From contig NZ_PPQR01000002.1 of the NCBI RefSeq assembly GCF_002902085.1, forward strand, positions 34,606-98,605: a stretch of DNA of 64,000 bases, read 5' to 3'. Positions 35,259 through 49,246 of this stretch are shown piece after piece (position 1 is the first letter of the stretch; every line of letters begins with the position of its first letter). Source of the DNA: Staphylococcus simiae (GTDB taxonomy: Bacteria; Bacillota; Bacilli; Staphylococcales; Staphylococcaceae). The notes beneath the pieces are model-generated. The model did not search any database. It saw only the letters and a program-made list of their open reading frames with translations, and was not told the origin of the DNA. Position numbers and translations under genes: made by a program.

Positions 35259-37135
35259 TGGTCAGTCACCCTTTGAAGTTTACCTTGCTCTAAGTAAACA
35301 AGTAATATTGAGATATCAGCTGGATTAACACCTGAAATTCTTGATGCTTGTGCTATATTTAACGGTTTTACTTCTGCTAATTTTTCACGTGCTTCTGTTG
35401 CTAAGCTATCGACTTTGCTATAATCCAAGTCTTCTGGAATTTTCTTTTCTTCCATACGCTTAACTTTTTCAACTTGTTGTAAAGATTTATTAATGTAACC
35501 TTCATATTTAGTTTGAATTTCTACTTGTTCTTCTACGTCAGCTGATAATTGATGTTCTTCTTCAAGAATATCTAAAATGATATCATATGTCATTTCTGGT
35601 CTGCGTAATAAATCTATTGCTAAAATACCGTCTTTCAAACGTGAGCCACCATGTTGTTCAACAATGGACTGTGTATGTTCATTTGGTTTGATACGAATCT
35701 CTGATAATCGTTGTATTTCAGCGTCTATTTGGCGACGTTTGTCATTAAATTTTGCATATCTTTCTTCAGAAATCATACCTAATTCATAACCAATGTCTGT
35801 TAGTCTTAAGTCAGCATTATCATGACGAAGCAATAGACGGTATTCTGCGCGAGATGTTAATAAACGATATGGTTCATTAGTACCTTTTGTTACTAAATCA
35901 TCAATTAATACACCAATATAAGCATCAGAACGACTTAAAATTTTCTCGCCTGTTCCTAATACCTTACCAGCTGCATTAATTCCAGCCATAATACCTTGTC
36001 CAGCCGCTTCTTCATAACCAGATGTACCATTAATTTGACCAGCAGTATATAGATTTTTAATAGCTTTAGTTTCTAACGTTGGCCATAACTGTGTGGGAAC
36101 TATTGCATCATATTCAATAGCATAGCCAGCTCTCATCATATCTGCTTTTTCAAGACCAGGTATCGTTTCTAACATTTGACGTTGTACGTGTTCAGGTAAA
36201 CTTGTTGACAGACCTTGCACATATACTTCGTTCGTACTACGACCTTCTGGTTCTAAGAACAATTGATGTCTAGGTTTATCATTAAAACGAACAAATTTAT
36301 CTTCTATAGAAGGACAATATCTTGGGCCTGTCCCTTTAATCATTCCTGAATACATAGCTGATAAATGTAAATTGTCATCAATAACTTTATGTGTATCACC
36401 ATTTGTATAAGTTAACCAACATGGTAATTGATCTAAAATATATTCTGTCGTTTCAAAACTAAATGCACGACCAACATCATCGCCTGGTTGGATTTCTGTT
36501 TTAGAATAATCAATGGTCTTAGCATTAACACGTGGAGGTGTACCAGTTTTAAAACGAACAATATCAAAGCCAAGTTCTCTTAAGTTGTCAGATAATGTAA
36601 TTGACGGTAATTGATGATTGGGACCACTAGAATATTTCAAGTTTCCTAAAATGATTTCACCACGTAAAAAAGTACCTGTTGTTATAATGACGGCTTTAGC
36701 ATGATATTCCGTACCAATATTTGTACGGACACCTTTCACTTCATTATCTTCAATAATTAATTCATCTACCATACCTTGCATGATATGTAAGTTTTCTTCA
36801 TCTTCTAAGACACGTTTCATTTCTTGCTGATACAGTACTTTATCTGCTTGCGCACGTAAAGCACGTACTGCTGGACCTTTACCTGTATTTAACATACGCA
36901 TTTGAATGTGTGTTTTATCTATTGTCTTAGCCATTTGTCCGCCAAGTGCATCAATTTCACGTACTACAATACCTTTAGCTGGTCCACCAACAGATGGATT
37001 ACATGGCATAAACGCAATATTATCTAAATTGATAGTTAACATTAACGTATTTGCTCCACGTCTTGCTGAAGCTAAGCCGGCTTCTACACCAGCATGACCT
37101 GCTCCTATTACAACTACATCATATTCTTGTGTCAC
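35255..37135 (-). CDS. mnmG: tRNA uridine-5-carboxymethylaminomethyl modification enzyme MnmG
   Basis: MnmG (GidA) is the FAD-dependent partner of MnmE in making cmnm5 at the wobble uridine of tRNAs. The 626 residues start with the FAD dinucleotide motif [13 protein letters not shown] and include [19 protein letters not shown] and the C-terminal helical domain that binds MnmE and tRNA. The start codon is GTG at 37135 with AAGGAGGC upstream. It is 58 bases after mnmE and overlaps rsmG by four bases. Confidence 0.96.
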   Translation of the reverse strand: MTQEYDVVVIGAGHAGVEAGLASARRGANTLMLTINLDNIAFMPCNPSVGGPAKGIVVREIDALGGQMAKTIDKTHIQMRMLNTGKGPAVRALRAQADKVLYQQEMKRVLEDEENLHIMQGMVDELIIEDNEVKGVRTNIGTEYHAKAVIITTGTFLRGEIILGNLKYSSGPNHQLPSITLSDNLRELGFDIVRFKTGTPPRVNAKTIDYSKTEIQPGDDVGRAFSFETTEYILDQLPCWLTYTNGDTHKVIDDNLHLSAMYSGMIKGTGPRYCPSIEDKFVRFNDKPRHQLFLEPEGRSTNEVYVQGLSTSLPEHVQRQMLETIPGLEKADMMRAGYAIEYDAIVPTQLWPTLETKAIKNLYTAGQINGTSGYEEAAGQGIMAGINAAGKVLGTGEKILSRSDAYIGVLIDDLVTKGTNEPYRLLTSRAEYRLLLRHDNADLRLTDIGYELGMISEERYAKFNDKRRQIDAEIQRLSEIRIKPNEHTQSIVEQHGGSRLKDGILAIDLLRRPEMTYDIILDILEEEHQLSADVEEQVEIQTKYEGYINKSLQQVEKVKRMEEKKIPEDLDYSKVDSLATEAREKLAEVKPLNIAQASRISGVNPADISILLVYLEQGKLQRVTDQ

Positions 37136-37193
37136 AATTTAAGCCTCCTTGATTATTATCTTTCATTTTAGACTGCTAACCGTCTTACTTGAG

Positions 37194-38573
37194 CTATTTT
37201 CCTAGACAGAATTGGCTAAATAATTGGTCTATCAATTCATCACTAGCTGTTTCACCTATTATTTCTCCTAAAATTTCCCATGTTCTTGTAAGATCTATTT
37301 GAACCATATCCATAGGGATTCCTGCTTCTGCAGCATCTATTGCATCTTGAATTGTTTGTCTCGCTTGTTTTAATAATGAAATATGTCTTGAATTTGATAC
37401 ATAAGTCATATCTTGGTTTTGAACATCTCCACCAAAGAATAAATCTCTAATTTGAAGTTCTAACTCATCAATGCCTTCTTGCTTTAGCATTGATGTCTGA
37501 ATTAATGGTGTATCACCAATCATTTGTTTTACTTCATCAATATTAATATGCTGTTCCAAATCAGTCTTATTGACAATAACAATGGCATCTTCATTCTTAA
37601 TCACTTCGTATAACGTACGATCTTCATCAGTTAATGCTTCATTATTATTTAACACAAAAAGAATTAAATCAGCTTGGCTTAATGCTTTTCTAGAGCGTTC
37701 TACACCAATTTTTTCAACAATATCTTCTGTATCTCGAATACCAGCAGTATCAACCAACCTTAACGGGACACCTCTAACATTAACGTATTCTTCTAAGACG
37801 TCTCTCGTCGTGCCCGCAACTTCAGTTACAATTGCTTTATTATCTTGAATTAAATTATTTAGCATAGAAGATTTACCAACATTTGGTTTTCCAACGATTA
37901 CTGTAGATAAACCTTCACGCATAATTTTACCTTGTGCACCTGTATCTAATAAGCGATTAATTTGTTCTTTAATTGCTTTAGACTGTTCTAATAGAAATTC
38001 AGTTGTCGCATCTTCAACATCATCATATTCTGGATAATCAATATTCACTTCTACTTGAGCGAGTATTTGTAATATAGATTGACGTTGTGCTTTGATTAAA
38101 TCACTTAAACGTCCTTCAATTTGATTCATAGCTACTTTAGATGCGCGGTCTGTTTTGGAACGTATAAAATCCATAACAGCCTCAGCTTGAGACAAATCGA
38201 TTCGACCATTTAAAAAGGCACGTTTAGTAAATTCACCTGGCTCAGCCATTCTTGCACCATGAGTCATCGTTAACTCTAGTACACGATTTATCGTCAAAAT
38301 GCCACCATGACAATTAATTTCAATAATATCTTCTCTAGTAAATGTTTTAGGTGCCCTTAAAACAGAAACCATCACTTCTTCAACTGTTTCATTAGTATCA
38401 GGATCAATAATATGTCCATAATTAATTGTATGTGATGGCACCTCTTCTAATGGTACCTTGCCTTTATATAATTTATCTGCAATAGTCACAGCCTGTGGTC
38501 CAGATAAACGAACAATACCTATTGCACCTTCACCCATTGGTGTTGAAATACTTGTTATTGTATCAAATTCCAT
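37194..38573 (-). CDS. mnmE: tRNA modification GTPase MnmE
   Basis: MnmE (TrmE) is a potassium-activated GTPase that works with MnmG. The 459 residues have the folate-binding N-domain, the G domain ([10 protein letters not shown], the DTAG motif in [16 protein letters not shown]) inserted in a helical domain, and the C-terminal FCLGK with the conserved Cys. I use the ATG at 38573, which matches the usual length; a TTG two codons upstream (38579) is closer to the GGAGG and may be used instead. Confidence 0.96.
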   Translation of the reverse strand: MEFDTITSISTPMGEGAIGIVRLSGPQAVTIADKLYKGKVPLEEVPSHTINYGHIIDPDTNETVEEVMVSVLRAPKTFTREDIIEINCHGGILTINRVLELTMTHGARMAEPGEFTKRAFLNGRIDLSQAEAVMDFIRSKTDRASKVAMNQIEGRLSDLIKAQRQSILQILAQVEVNIDYPEYDDVEDATTEFLLEQSKAIKEQINRLLDTGAQGKIMREGLSTVIVGKPNVGKSSMLNNLIQDNKAIVTEVAGTTRDVLEEYVNVRGVPLRLVDTAGIRDTEDIVEKIGVERSRKALSQADLILFVLNNNEALTDEDRTLYEVIKNEDAIVIVNKTDLEQHINIDEVKQMIGDTPLIQTSMLKQEGIDELELQIRDLFFGGDVQNQDMTYVSNSRHISLLKQARQTIQDAIDAAEAGIPMDMVQIDLTRTWEILGEIIGETASDELIDQLFSQFCLGK

Positions 38574-38741
38574 ATCCAATCTCGCCTCCTTTAAAGACGT
38601 AAAATATCATTATAATATTGTAATTTGTTTACTTATAAATTGCTAATATCTTGATTTTTGCGTAACAAAGTGTTCAAGGTTAGGCTAACGTTTGTCTGAA
38701 GTTAGACTTACGGTAGTCTTATACAACTATCTCCCCCTACC

Positions 38742-39092
38742 CTATTTACTAATCTTCTTGTTAAATACTTTAGCAATTTTTAAAACATGCTCTAAACTAC
38801 TTTGTATTTGTAACGTTGTCATGTCTTTAGCTGGTTGTCTTGCTATCACAATGATATCTTTAGCAATGATGTCTTGTTTATGTATTTTAAAGTTTTCTCT
38901 GATTGCTCTTTTGATTTTATTTCTAAGTACAGCGTTCCCTAATTTTTTCGAAACACTGATACCTAATCTAAAATGCTCAATATCTTTATTATTATAGGTA
39001 TAAATTACAAATTGTCTATTAGCTACAGAATTACCACTTTTATAAATTCGTTGAAAGTCTGAGTTTTTCTTTATTCGATATTGTTTTTCCAT
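38742..39092 (-). CDS. rnpA: Ribonuclease P protein component
   Basis: This is the small basic protein cofactor of RNase P, which matures tRNA 5' ends. The 116 residues begin MEKQYRIKKNSDFQRIYKSG and contain the signature RLGISVSKKLGNAVLRNKIKRAIRE. The ATG at 39092 gives the family length; an upstream in-frame start at 39101 adds three residues. The conserved rpmH-rnpA order at the origin is kept, with rpmH 123 bases upstream and a terminator-like hairpin between them. Confidence 0.95.
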   Translation of the reverse strand: MEKQYRIKKNSDFQRIYKSGNSVANRQFVIYTYNNKDIEHFRLGISVSKKLGNAVLRNKIKRAIRENFKIHKQDIIAKDIIVIARQPAKDMTTLQIQSSLEHVLKIAKVFNKKISK

Positions 39093-39185
39093 AACTATCA
39101 CTCACTTATATCATTATCATTTTACAAATTTCATTTATATAGTATCTCGAGCTAATCTTTTCTAGAAATCATTCTTTTTTAAGCG

Positions 39186-39216
39186 AAAAAAAAGACCACT
39201 GATGAGTCAGTGATCT
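39186..39216 (-). terminator. terminator/attenuator after rpmH
   Basis: AGATCACTGA-CTCA-TCAGTGGTCT followed leftwards by TTTTTTT, adjoining the rpmH stop. Partial read-through would feed rnpA. Confidence 0.85.
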
Positions 39217-39353
39217 TATGCAGATAAAACTTTACGGCCTTTACGACGACGGCGCGCTAAAACTTTACGGCCATTTTTAGTGCTCATGCGTTTTCTGAAA
39301 CCATGAACTTTACTATGTTTACGTTTATTTGGTTGATAAGTACGTTTTACCAT
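39216..39353 (-). CDS. rpmH: 50S ribosomal protein L34
   Basis: This 45-residue very basic ribosomal protein begins [20 protein letters not shown], contains [18 protein letters not shown] and ends KVLSA. The sequence is typical of L34 in length and content. GGAGGTG lies upstream of the ATG. It is the first gene left of oriC, transcribed away from the origin. Confidence 0.97.
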
Positions 39354-40049
39354 GCAAAACACCTCCATCTTTATACAATTATCTAATACATCAGATGATG
39401 TAGCCTCTGATCACTTTACATAGATAAGATTTTGCGTTTCTTAGATTAAAATTCTCGATTTAGCTCATTTATTATCTAGTCATAATTCAAGCAACTACTA
39501 CAATATAACAAAATACGTTTTATAACGCAAGTTCATTTTAAAATGCTTTATATTTTTTTATTCATCTTTAATGTATTGCCATTAAATTAACTGCAACGTC
39601 TACAAAACTTAATCATAGCATTTTCCCACCATTTTCCTTCTATACATAACTTATACAGTCTTTATAAATTATTTCCCAAGCTGTTTTAACACACTTTAAA
39701 ATAACTAGAGAAAGTTATCCACTTGTGCACAATTTTTTCTATCTAAAGTGTGGATAATATTAATTTACTCACAGAGTTATTCCATTTTAAATAACATATT
39801 CACAGTCATTTGACATATGAAGAAGTGAAAAAGTATAATTGTGTGGATAAGTCATCCAACTCGTTATTATACAAGGATTTATTTATTGATTTTTACATAA
39901 AAACACTGTGTATACTTTTAAAAATAAATATAGTTATCCACCGATTGTTATTAACTTGTGGATAATTGTCAACATGATGTTATTAAAAGTTATCCACGTT
40001 TGTTGTTTTTGTGTATAACCTAAAAATTATAGAAAGATGGAGTTAATTT
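39354..40049. other. oriC: oriC, upstream DnaA-box cluster and dnaA promoter region
   Basis: This gene-free region contains matches to the DnaA box TTATCCACA in both orientations: 39715-39723 (TTATCCACT), 39749-39757 (TGTGGATAA), 39842-39850 (TGTGGATAA), 39934-39942 (TTATCCACC), 39957-39965 (TGTGGATAA) and 39990-39998 (TTATCCACG). Together with the cluster after dnaA it forms the bipartite origin typical of Firmicutes. Boxes this close to dnaA also imply DnaA autoregulation. Confidence 0.9.
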
Positions 40050-41411
40050 ATGTCGGAAAAAGAAATTTGGGAGAAAGTACTCGAAATTGCTCAAGATAGA
40101 TTATCTGCAATGAGTTATTCAACTTTCCTTAAAGATACTGAACTCTATTCCATTAAAGATAATGAGGCAATTGTGCTTTCAAGCATGCCATTTAACGCAA
40201 ACTGGTTAAATCAGCAATATGCTGAAATCATTCAAGCTATACTCTTTGATGTAATAGGTTATGATGTTAAGCCACATTTTATTACTACTGATGAATTAGC
40301 AAATTATAGTAATAATGAAGTTTCGACTACTAAAGAAACTTCAGATAAACCAAATGAACCAAATTATGACAATCATGTTTTAGGAAGAGAACAATTTAAT
40401 GCTCACAATACCTTCGATACATTTGTTATTGGGCCAGGAAATAGATTTCCACATGCAGCTAGTTTTGCTGTAGCAGAGGCTCCAGCTAAAGCATATAATC
40501 CTTTGTTCATTTATGGAGGCGTAGGTTTAGGAAAGACCCATCTCATGCATGCCATTGGACACTATGTCTTAAATAATAATCCTGATGCTAAAGTGATTTA
40601 TACATCTAGTGAGAAATTTACAAATGAATTCATTAAATCGATACGTGATAACGAAGCTGAAGCTTTTAGAGAACGATACCGTAATATTGATGTCTTACTT
40701 ATAGATGATATTCAATTTATTCAAAATAAAGTACAGACTCAAGAAGAATTTTTCTATACATTTAATGAATTGCATCAAAATAATAAGCAAATAGTTATTT
40801 CAAGTGATCGACCACCTAAAGAAATTGCTAAGTTAGAAGAACGATTAAGATCACGTTTTGAATGGGGATTAACTGTAGATATCACACCACCAGATTACGA
40901 AACTCGAATGGCTATTTTACAGAAAAAAATCGAAGAAGAGCATTTAGATATTCCACCTGAAGCACTGAATTATATTGCCAACCAAATTCAATCTAACATT
41001 CGTGAATTGGAAGGTGCCTTAACACGTTTATTGGCGTACTCTCAATTGTTAGGTAAGCCAATCACAACTGAATTAACTGCAGAAGCATTAAAAGATATTA
41101 TCCAAGCTCCGAAATCTAAAAAAATAACAATCCAAGATATACAAAAAGTAGTAGGTCAATATTATAATGTTAAACTTGAAGATTTTAGTGCTAAAAAACG
41201 AACTAAATCGATTGCATATCCACGTCAAATCGCAATGTACCTTTCTAGAGAACTGACAGATTTTTCATTACCTAAAATTGGTGAAGAATTTGGTGGACGT
41301 GATCATACAACAGTTATTCATGCACATGAAAAAATCTCAAAAGATTTAAAAGAAGATCCTATTTTTAAACAAGAAGTAGAAAACTTAGAAAAAGACATAC
41401 GTAATGACTAA
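40050..41411 (+). CDS. dnaA: Chromosomal replication initiator DnaA
   Basis: DnaA binds the origin boxes and melts the origin. The 453 residues have domain I (1-80, helicase and regulator contacts), a short variable linker (85-108), the AAA+ domain with Walker A GGVGLGKT (156-163) and Walker [10 protein letters not shown], and the C-terminal DNA-binding domain with the signature [22 protein letters not shown] precedes the ATG. It differs from S. aureus DnaA mainly in the linker, as expected for a sister species. Confidence 0.98.
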   Translation: MSEKEIWEKVLEIAQDRLSAMSYSTFLKDTELYSIKDNEAIVLSSMPFNANWLNQQYAEIIQAILFDVIGYDVKPHFITTDELANYSNNEVSTTKETSDKPNEPNYDNHVLGREQFNAHNTFDTFVIGPGNRFPHAASFAVAEAPAKAYNPLFIYGGVGLGKTHLMHAIGHYVLNNNPDAKVIYTSSEKFTNEFIKSIRDNEAEAFRERYRNIDVLLIDDIQFIQNKVQTQEEFFYTFNELHQNNKQIVISSDRPPKEIAKLEERLRSRFEWGLTVDITPPDYETRMAILQKKIEEEHLDIPPEALNYIANQIQSNIRELEGALTRLLAYSQLLGKPITTELTAEALKDIIQAPKSKKITIQDIQKVVGQYYNVKLEDFSAKKRTKSIAYPRQIAMYLSRELTDFSLPKIGEEFGGRDHTTVIHAHEKISKDLKEDPIFKQEVENLEKDIRND

Positions 41412-41684
41412 AATAATATGGGAAATAACAACTGTTATATAACAGAAGTGATATAAAATCATTTTTTCCTGTAAATTAACCAGTAATAATGACAGTAAGT
41501 AGCTTTCGAATATGTGGATAATGTTTAAAAGTTGTACACATCATACACAAGTTATTCACATGTGTATAACTTTGCTATTCCTAGATTTTATAGACTTATC
41601 CACCAATCCACAGCACCTACTACTATTACTAAGAACTTAAAACCTATATAATTATATATAAACGACTGGAAGGAGTTTTATTTA
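41412..41684. other. oriC: oriC, dnaA-dnaN region: DnaA boxes, DnaA-trio and unwinding element
   Basis: DnaA boxes TGTGGATAA (41513-41521) and TTATCCACC (41596-41604), and near-boxes TTATTCACA (41552-41560) and TGTGTATAA (41561-41569), are followed by TCCACAG and then by TACTACTATTACTAAG (about 41619-41634). The latter is a run of DnaA-trio repeats as in B. subtilis. The AT-rich stretch TATATAATTATATATAAA (to about 41663) beyond them is the likely duplex unwinding element. Confidence 0.85.
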
Positions 41685-42818
41685 ATGATGGAATTCTCAA
41701 TTAAACGTGATTATTTTATTAATCAATTAAATGACACATTAAAAGCAATATCACCAAGAACAACATTACCAATTTTGACTGGTATTAAAATTGATGCCAA
41801 AGATAATGAAGTTATTTTAACTGGATCAGATTCAGAAATATCAATTGAAATCACTATTCCTAAAACTGTTGATGGTGAGGATATAGTCGATATAACAGAA
41901 ACAGGCTCAGTAGTACTTCCTGGTCGTTTCTTTGTCGATATTATTAAAAAACTACCTGGTAAAGACGTTAAATTATCTACTAATGAACAATTCCAAACGT
42001 TAATAACATCAGGTCATTCTGAATTTAATTTAAGTGGATTAGATCCAGACCAATACCCATTATTACCACAAGTTTCAAGAGATGATGCGATTCAATTATC
42101 AGTAAAAGTATTAAAAAATGTCATAGCACAAACAAACTTTGCAGTGTCCACCTCAGAAACACGCCCGGTGTTAACAGGTGTCAACTGGCTTATACAAGAT
42201 AATGAATTAATATGCACAGCGACTGACTCACACCGCTTGGCTGTAAGGAAATTGCAATTGGAAGATGCTTCTGAAAATAAAAATGTCATCATTCCAGGTA
42301 AAGCTTTAGCTGAACTTAATAAAATTATGTCTGATAATGAAGATGAAATTGATATCTTCTTCGCTTCGAACCAAGTGCTATTTAAAGTAGGTAATGTCAA
42401 CTTTATTTCACGTTTATTAGAAGGTCATTATCCAGATACAACGCGTTTATTCCCTGAAAATTATGAAATTAAATTAAGTATAGATAACGGTGAATTTTAC
42501 CATGCTATTGATCGTGCATCATTATTAGCAAGAGAAGGTGGCAACAATGTTATTAAATTAAGTACTGGAAATGATGTTGTTGAATTATCATCAACTTCAC
42601 CTGAAATTGGAACAGTGAAAGAAGAAGTTAATGCTAATGATGTAGAAGGTGGCAACTTAAAAATTTCTTTCAACTCTAAATACATGATGGATGCACTTAA
42701 AGCCATTGATAATGATGAAGTTGACGTAGAATTTTTCGGTACTATGAAACCGTTCATCTTAAAACCAAAAGGTGACGATTCAGTTACTCAATTGATTTTA
42801 CCAATTAGAACATATTAG
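41685..42818 (+). CDS. dnaN: DNA polymerase III beta sliding clamp
   Basis: This ring clamp tethers the replicative polymerase. Its 377 residues equal the S. aureus length and are nearly identical to it, with three repeated clamp domains, TATDSHRLAVR and the C-terminal LPIRTY that ends all DnaN proteins. The double ATG at 41685/41688 leaves the exact start ambiguous by one codon; AAGGAG is upstream. A strong terminator separates it from yaaA. Confidence 0.97.
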   Translation: MMEFSIKRDYFINQLNDTLKAISPRTTLPILTGIKIDAKDNEVILTGSDSEISIEITIPKTVDGEDIVDITETGSVVLPGRFFVDIIKKLPGKDVKLSTNEQFQTLITSGHSEFNLSGLDPDQYPLLPQVSRDDAIQLSVKVLKNVIAQTNFAVSTSETRPVLTGVNWLIQDNELICTATDSHRLAVRKLQLEDASENKNVIIPGKALAELNKIMSDNEDEIDIFFASNQVLFKVGNVNFISRLLEGHYPDTTRLFPENYEIKLSIDNGEFYHAIDRASLLAREGGNNVIKLSTGNDVVELSSTSPEIGTVKEEVNANDVEGGNLKISFNSKYMMDALKAIDNDEVDVEFFGTMKPFILKPKGDDSVTQLILPIRTY

Positions 42819-42832
42819 ATTTACAAAAGATG

Positions 42833-42870
42833 AGAGTTAGGACATAAATGATGTTGTCCTAACTCTTTTT
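42833..42870 (+). terminator. terminator after dnaN
   Basis: A perfect 12-bp stem AGAGTTAGGACA / TGTCCTAACTCT with a ten-base loop is followed by TTTT, about 15 bases after the stop. Confidence 0.92.
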
Positions 42871-43180
42871 TAATTTGATCTTAAAAGCCATTTAGAGCTA
42901 CGATATAAAAATAATTTATATAAATCGATAAATAGAACGTAAAATAAATAAATGCGCTAAAAAGGCCTTTAAAATGGCAAAAATGTATAAGTGTAAAATA
43001 ACATTGCTAAAGTGTGGATGATTACTTATTTATCACTAGTGCTATTGAAAATTTAAAAGCTAATGTTAAATTCAAATTAATTATCAATAAGTAAACGATT
43101 TCAAGCGCTATTTTAAATGAAATTTGTGTCAAAAAAAGGTATAATATATTGATGACATACAAAGAAACGGAGTGATTATT
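42871..43180. other. AT-rich spacer upstream of yaaA
   Basis: About 310 bases without an ORF. A -10-like TATAAT lies at 43140-43145, about 35 bases before the yaaA start, with no good -35. I see no repeat or structured RNA. Confidence 0.45.
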
Positions 43181-43417
43181 TTGGTTCAACAAGTTGTAGT
43201 AGAAGGCGATATTAATTTAGGTCAATTTCTTAAAACAGAAGGTATTATAGAGTCAGGTGGCCAAGCAAAATGGTTTTTACAAGACTTTGAAGTTTTGATC
43301 AATGGGGTACGAGAAACACGTCGTGGTAAAAAATTAGAACATAACGATCGTATAGATATCCCTGAATTGCCTGAAGATACTGGTGCTTTTTTAATCATTC
43401 ATCAAGGTGAACAATGA
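43181..43417 (+). CDS. yaaA: S4-domain RNA-binding protein YaaA
   Basis: A small S4-domain protein of the YaaA/YbcJ type, always found between dnaN and recF in Firmicutes and likely to bind structured RNA. The S4 core is [23 protein letters not shown]...[15 protein letters not shown]. The frame is open from a GTG at 43172, used in some annotations (81 residues), but that GTG lies inside the CGGAGTG ribosome site. The TTG at 43181 is therefore the more plausible start (78 residues). It overlaps recF by four bases. Confidence 0.88.
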   Translation: MVQQVVVEGDINLGQFLKTEGIIESGGQAKWFLQDFEVLINGVRETRRGKKLEHNDRIDIPELPEDTGAFLIIHQGEQ

Positions 43418-44529
43418 AGTTAAATACACTCCAATTAGAAAATTATCGTAACTACGAGGAAGTTACTCTTAACTGTCATCCTGATGTTAATATCCTAATC
43501 GGTGAAAATGCACAAGGAAAGACAAACTTATTAGAATCAATTTATACCTTGGCATTAGCAAAAAGTCATAGAACGAGTAACGATAAGGAACTCATACGTT
43601 TCGATGCTGAGTATGCTAAAATAGAAGGTGAACTTAGTTACAGACATGGCAAAATGCCATTAACGATGTTTATAACTAAAAAAGGTAAACAAGTCAAAGT
43701 GAATCACTTAGAGCAAAGCAGACTAACGCAGTACATTGGTCATCTCAACGTGGTTCTTTTTGCGCCAGAAGATTTAAATATCGTCAAGGGCTCTCCTCAA
43801 ATAAGACGACGTTTTATTGATATGGAGTTGGGTCAAATTTCTGCTGTTTACTTGAACGATTTAACACAATATCAACGTATTTTAAAGCAAAAGAATAACT
43901 ACTTAAAACAACTGCAAATGGGTCAAAAGACAGATATAACGATGTTAGAAGTATTGAATCAGCAGTTTGCAGAATATGCATTAAAGGTTACGACCAAACG
44001 TGCACATTTTATTAAAGAACTCGAAACTTTAGCTAAACCAATACACGCAGGCATTACGAATAACAAAGAGATACTCTCTTTAAACTATTTGCCTAGTCTT
44101 AAACTTAGTAATGAAACTGAAGATGACAATGTCTTACTTGAAGAAGTTATGACGATACTGAGTGACAATATGCAAAGAGAAAAAGAAAGAGGTATCAGTT
44201 TATTTGGACCTCATCGTGATGATTTAGGCTTTAGTGTCAATGGCATGGATGCACAAACATATGGTTCGCAAGGACAGCAACGTACGACAGCTTTGTCTAT
44301 TAAATTAGCGGAAATCGAGCTAATGAATATTGAAGTTGGGGAATACCCAATATTGCTGTTAGACGATGTTTTAAGTGAGTTAGACGATTCACGGCAAACA
44401 CATCTGCTAAGTACTATTCAACATAAAGTACAAACATTTGTCACAACGACATCTGTAGATGGTATTGATCATGAAATAATGAATAACGCTAAATTGTATC
44501 GTATTAATCAAGGCGAAATTATAAAGTAA
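43414..44529 (+). CDS. recF: DNA replication and repair protein RecF
   Basis: RecF is an SMC-like ATPase that loads RecA at single-strand gaps. The 371 residues carry Walker [10 protein letters not shown] (about 30-38), the ABC signature region [18 protein letters not shown] and Walker [15 protein letters not shown]. It overlaps yaaA by four bases and ends nine bases before gyrB, part of the yaaA-recF-gyrB-gyrA transcript. Confidence 0.97.
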   Translation: MKLNTLQLENYRNYEEVTLNCHPDVNILIGENAQGKTNLLESIYTLALAKSHRTSNDKELIRFDAEYAKIEGELSYRHGKMPLTMFITKKGKQVKVNHLEQSRLTQYIGHLNVVLFAPEDLNIVKGSPQIRRRFIDMELGQISAVYLNDLTQYQRILKQKNNYLKQLQMGQKTDITMLEVLNQQFAEYALKVTTKRAHFIKELETLAKPIHAGITNNKEILSLNYLPSLKLSNETEDDNVLLEEVMTILSDNMQREKERGISLFGPHRDDLGFSVNGMDAQTYGSQGQQRTTALSIKLAEIELMNIEVGEYPILLLDDVLSELDDSRQTHLLSTIQHKVQTFVTTTSVDGIDHEIMNNAKLYRINQGEIIK

Positions 44530-46473
<1,944 letters not shown>

Positions 46474-46508
46474 GTCAGATGAACTGAAATTTGAAGGAGG
46501 ATCTCTTG

Positions 46509-49190
46509 ATGGCTGAATTACCTCAATCAAGAATAAATGAACGAAATATAACCAATGAAATGCGTGAATCATTTTTAGATTACGCGATGAGTGTTATCGT
46601 AGCGCGTGCGTTGCCAGATGTTCGAGATGGATTAAAACCAGTTCATAGACGTATCTTATACGGTCTGAATGAGCAAGGTATGACACCAGATAAGTCATAC
46701 AAGAAATCAGCACGTATTGTTGGTGACGTAATGGGTAAATATCACCCACACGGTGACTCATCTATATACGAAGCAATGGTACGTATGGCGCAAGATTTTA
46801 GTTATCGTTATCCACTTGTAGATGGTCAAGGTAACTTTGGTTCAATGGATGGCGATGGTGCAGCAGCAATGCGTTACACTGAAGCACGTATGACAAAGAT
46901 TACGCTTGAATTGTTACGAGATATCAACAAAGATACAATTGATTTTATAGACAACTATGATGGTAATGAAAGAGAGCCGTCAGTCTTACCTGCAAGATTT
47001 CCTAACTTATTAGCAAATGGTGCTTCTGGTATTGCGGTAGGTATGGCAACAAATATACCACCTCATAACTTAACAGAACTTATCAATGGTGTCCTAAGTT
47101 TAAGTAAGGATCCAGACATTTCTATTACAGAATTGATGGAAGATATTGAAGGTCCAGACTTCCCAACAGCAGGACTTATATTAGGTAAAAGTGGTATAAG
47201 ACGTGCTTATGAAACTGGTAGAGGTTCCATTCAAATGCGTTCACGTGCTGAAATTGAAGAACGTGGTGGAGGTCGTCAACGTATCGTTGTTACAGAAATA
47301 CCTTTCCAAGTTAACAAAGCACGTATGATTGAAAAAATTGCTGAATTAGTAAGAGACAAGAAGATCGATGGTATCACTGATTTACGTGATGAAACAAGTT
47401 TACGTACTGGTGTACGTATCGTTATTGATGTTCGTAAAGATGCCAATGCGAGTGTTATTTTAAATAACTTATACAAACAAACGCCATTACAAACATCATT
47501 TGGTGTTAATATGATTGCGTTGGTTAATGGTAGACCGAAGTTAATCAACCTTAAAGAAGCTTTAGTACACTATTTAGAACATCAAAAGACAGTTGTTCGT
47601 CGTCGTACAGAATATAATTTGAAAAAAGCTAAAGATCGTGCGCATATTTTAGAAGGCTTACGTATCGCACTTGATCATATTGATGAAATTATTACAACGA
47701 TTCGTGAATCTGAAACAGATAAAGTAGCAATGGAAAGCTTACAAACACGTTTTAAATTAAGTGAAAAACAAGCTCAAGCTATTTTAGATATGCGTTTAAG
47801 ACGTTTGACAGGTCTAGAACGTGACAAGATTGAAGCGGAATATAATGATTTATTAAATTATATCAGTGAGTTAGAAGCTATCTTAGCTGATGAAGAAGTG
47901 TTACTACAATTAGTTCGAGATGAATTGACTGAAATCAAAGAGAAATACGGTGATGAGCGTCGTACTGAAATTCAACTTGGTGGTTTTGAAGATTTAGAAG
48001 ACGAAGACTTAATCCCAGAAGAACAAATTGTTATTACGCTTAGTCATAATAACTATATTAAACGATTACCTGTATCTACATATCGTTCCCAAAATCGTGG
48101 CGGCCGTGGTGTACAAGGTATGAATACATTGGAAGAAGACTTTGTTAGTCAGCTTGTAACATTGAGTACACATGATAATGTGTTATTCTTCACTAACAAA
48201 GGACGTGTTTATAAACTTAAAGGTTACGAAGTACCTGAGTTATCACGTCAGTCTAAAGGTATACCTGTAGTTAATGCTATAGAGCTTGATAGTGATGAAA
48301 ATATTAGTACAATGATTGCTGTTAAAGATCTGGAAAGTGAAGAAGATTTCTTAGTATTTGCAACAAAACGTGGTATTGTCAAACGTTCTCGACTAAGTAA
48401 CTTCTCACGTATTAATAGAAACGGTAAGATTGCAATTTCATTTAAAGAAGATGATGAATTAATTGCAGTACGCTTAACAAGTGGCGATGAAGATATCTTA
48501 ATCGGTACAGCACATGCGTCATTAATTCGTTTCTCAGAATCAACATTACGTCCATTAGGTCGTACAGCAACAGGTGTTAAAGGTATTACACTTCGTCAAG
48601 GTGATGAAGTTGTAGGTCTTGATGTTGCCCATACTGATAGTGTGGATGAAGTACTTGTTGTTACCGAAAATGGTTATGGTAAACGTACGCCAGTAGATGA
48701 GTATCGTTTATCAAATCGTGGTGGTAAAGGTATTAAGACAGCAACAATTACTGAACGCAATGGTAATGTAGTATGTATTACAACAGTATCTGGTGAAGAA
48801 GACTTAATGATTGTTACTAACGCAGGTGTGATTATCCGTTTAGATGTAGCTGATATTTCACAAAATGGTCGTGCAGCACAAGGTGTACGTTTGATTCGTT
48901 TAGGTGAAGGTCAATTTGTATCTACAGTAGCAAAAGTTAGAGAAGAGCCAGAAGAAGAAGTTGTAGAAGTGAATGAACAACAAGATACTGCAGATGGTAC
49001 AGATGTAATTAGTGAAACTGTAGTAGAAGATCAAACACCTGGTAATACTGTCCATACTGAAGAAATCATTGAAGAGAACATTGAAAGTAATGACGACGAT
49101 GAGACAGATGAACGTATTGAAATTAGACAAGACTTTATGGAACGTGTCGAAGAAGACATGGAACAATCATCAGATAATGAAGAAGAATAA
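46509..49190 (+). CDS. gyrA: DNA gyrase subunit A
   Basis: This is the DNA cleavage and wrapping subunit of gyrase. The 893 residues show the breakage-reunion domain with catalytic Tyr in AAMRYTEAR (Tyr123) and the quinolone region [12 protein letters not shown], with Ser84 and Glu88 unchanged, so no classic target-site resistance. The C-terminal wrapping domain has the GyrA-box-like [11 protein letters not shown] long acidic tail (about the last 70 residues) is rich in Glu and Asp. GGAGG precedes the ATG at 46509; a terminator follows. Confidence 0.97.
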   Translation: MAELPQSRINERNITNEMRESFLDYAMSVIVARALPDVRDGLKPVHRRILYGLNEQGMTPDKSYKKSARIVGDVMGKYHPHGDSSIYEAMVRMAQDFSYRYPLVDGQGNFGSMDGDGAAAMRYTEARMTKITLELLRDINKDTIDFIDNYDGNEREPSVLPARFPNLLANGASGIAVGMATNIPPHNLTELINGVLSLSKDPDISITELMEDIEGPDFPTAGLILGKSGIRRAYETGRGSIQMRSRAEIEERGGGRQRIVVTEIPFQVNKARMIEKIAELVRDKKIDGITDLRDETSLRTGVRIVIDVRKDANASVILNNLYKQTPLQTSFGVNMIALVNGRPKLINLKEALVHYLEHQKTVVRRRTEYNLKKAKDRAHILEGLRIALDHIDEIITTIRESETDKVAMESLQTRFKLSEKQAQAILDMRLRRLTGLERDKIEAEYNDLLNYISELEAILADEEVLLQLVRDELTEIKEKYGDERRTEIQLGGFEDLEDEDLIPEEQIVITLSHNNYIKRLPVSTYRSQNRGGRGVQGMNTLEEDFVSQLVTLSTHDNVLFFTNKGRVYKLKGYEVPELSRQSKGIPVVNAIELDSDENISTMIAVKDLESEEDFLVFATKRGIVKRSRLSNFSRINRNGKIAISFKEDDELIAVRLTSGDEDILIGTAHASLIRFSESTLRPLGRTATGVKGITLRQGDEVVGLDVAHTDSVDEVLVVTENGYGKRTPVDEYRLSNRGGKGIKTATITERNGNVVCITTVSGEEDLMIVTNAGVIIRLDVADISQNGRAAQGVRLIRLGEGQFVSTVAKVREEPEEEVVEVNEQQDTADGTDVISETVVEDQTPGNTVHTEEIIEENIESNDDDETDERIEIRQDFMERVEEDMEQSSDNEEE

Positions 49191-49200
49191 CAACAAATAA

Positions 49201-49240
49201 AAATAAGACTTCCCTATCATTGAGGGAAGTCTTATTTTTA
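49201..49240. terminator. bidirectional terminator between gyrA and nnrD
   Basis: A 15-bp perfect stem AAATAAGACTTCCCT / AGGGAAGTCTTATTT with a seven-base loop has A and T runs on both sides and lies between convergent genes. Confidence 0.92.
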
Positions 49241-49246
49241 TGTTTT

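Noticed and set aside
49201..49240. Possible regulatory inverted repeat between gyrA and nnrD
   Set aside because: Its perfect stem, short loop and flanking A/T runs between convergent genes are fully explained by a bidirectional terminator.
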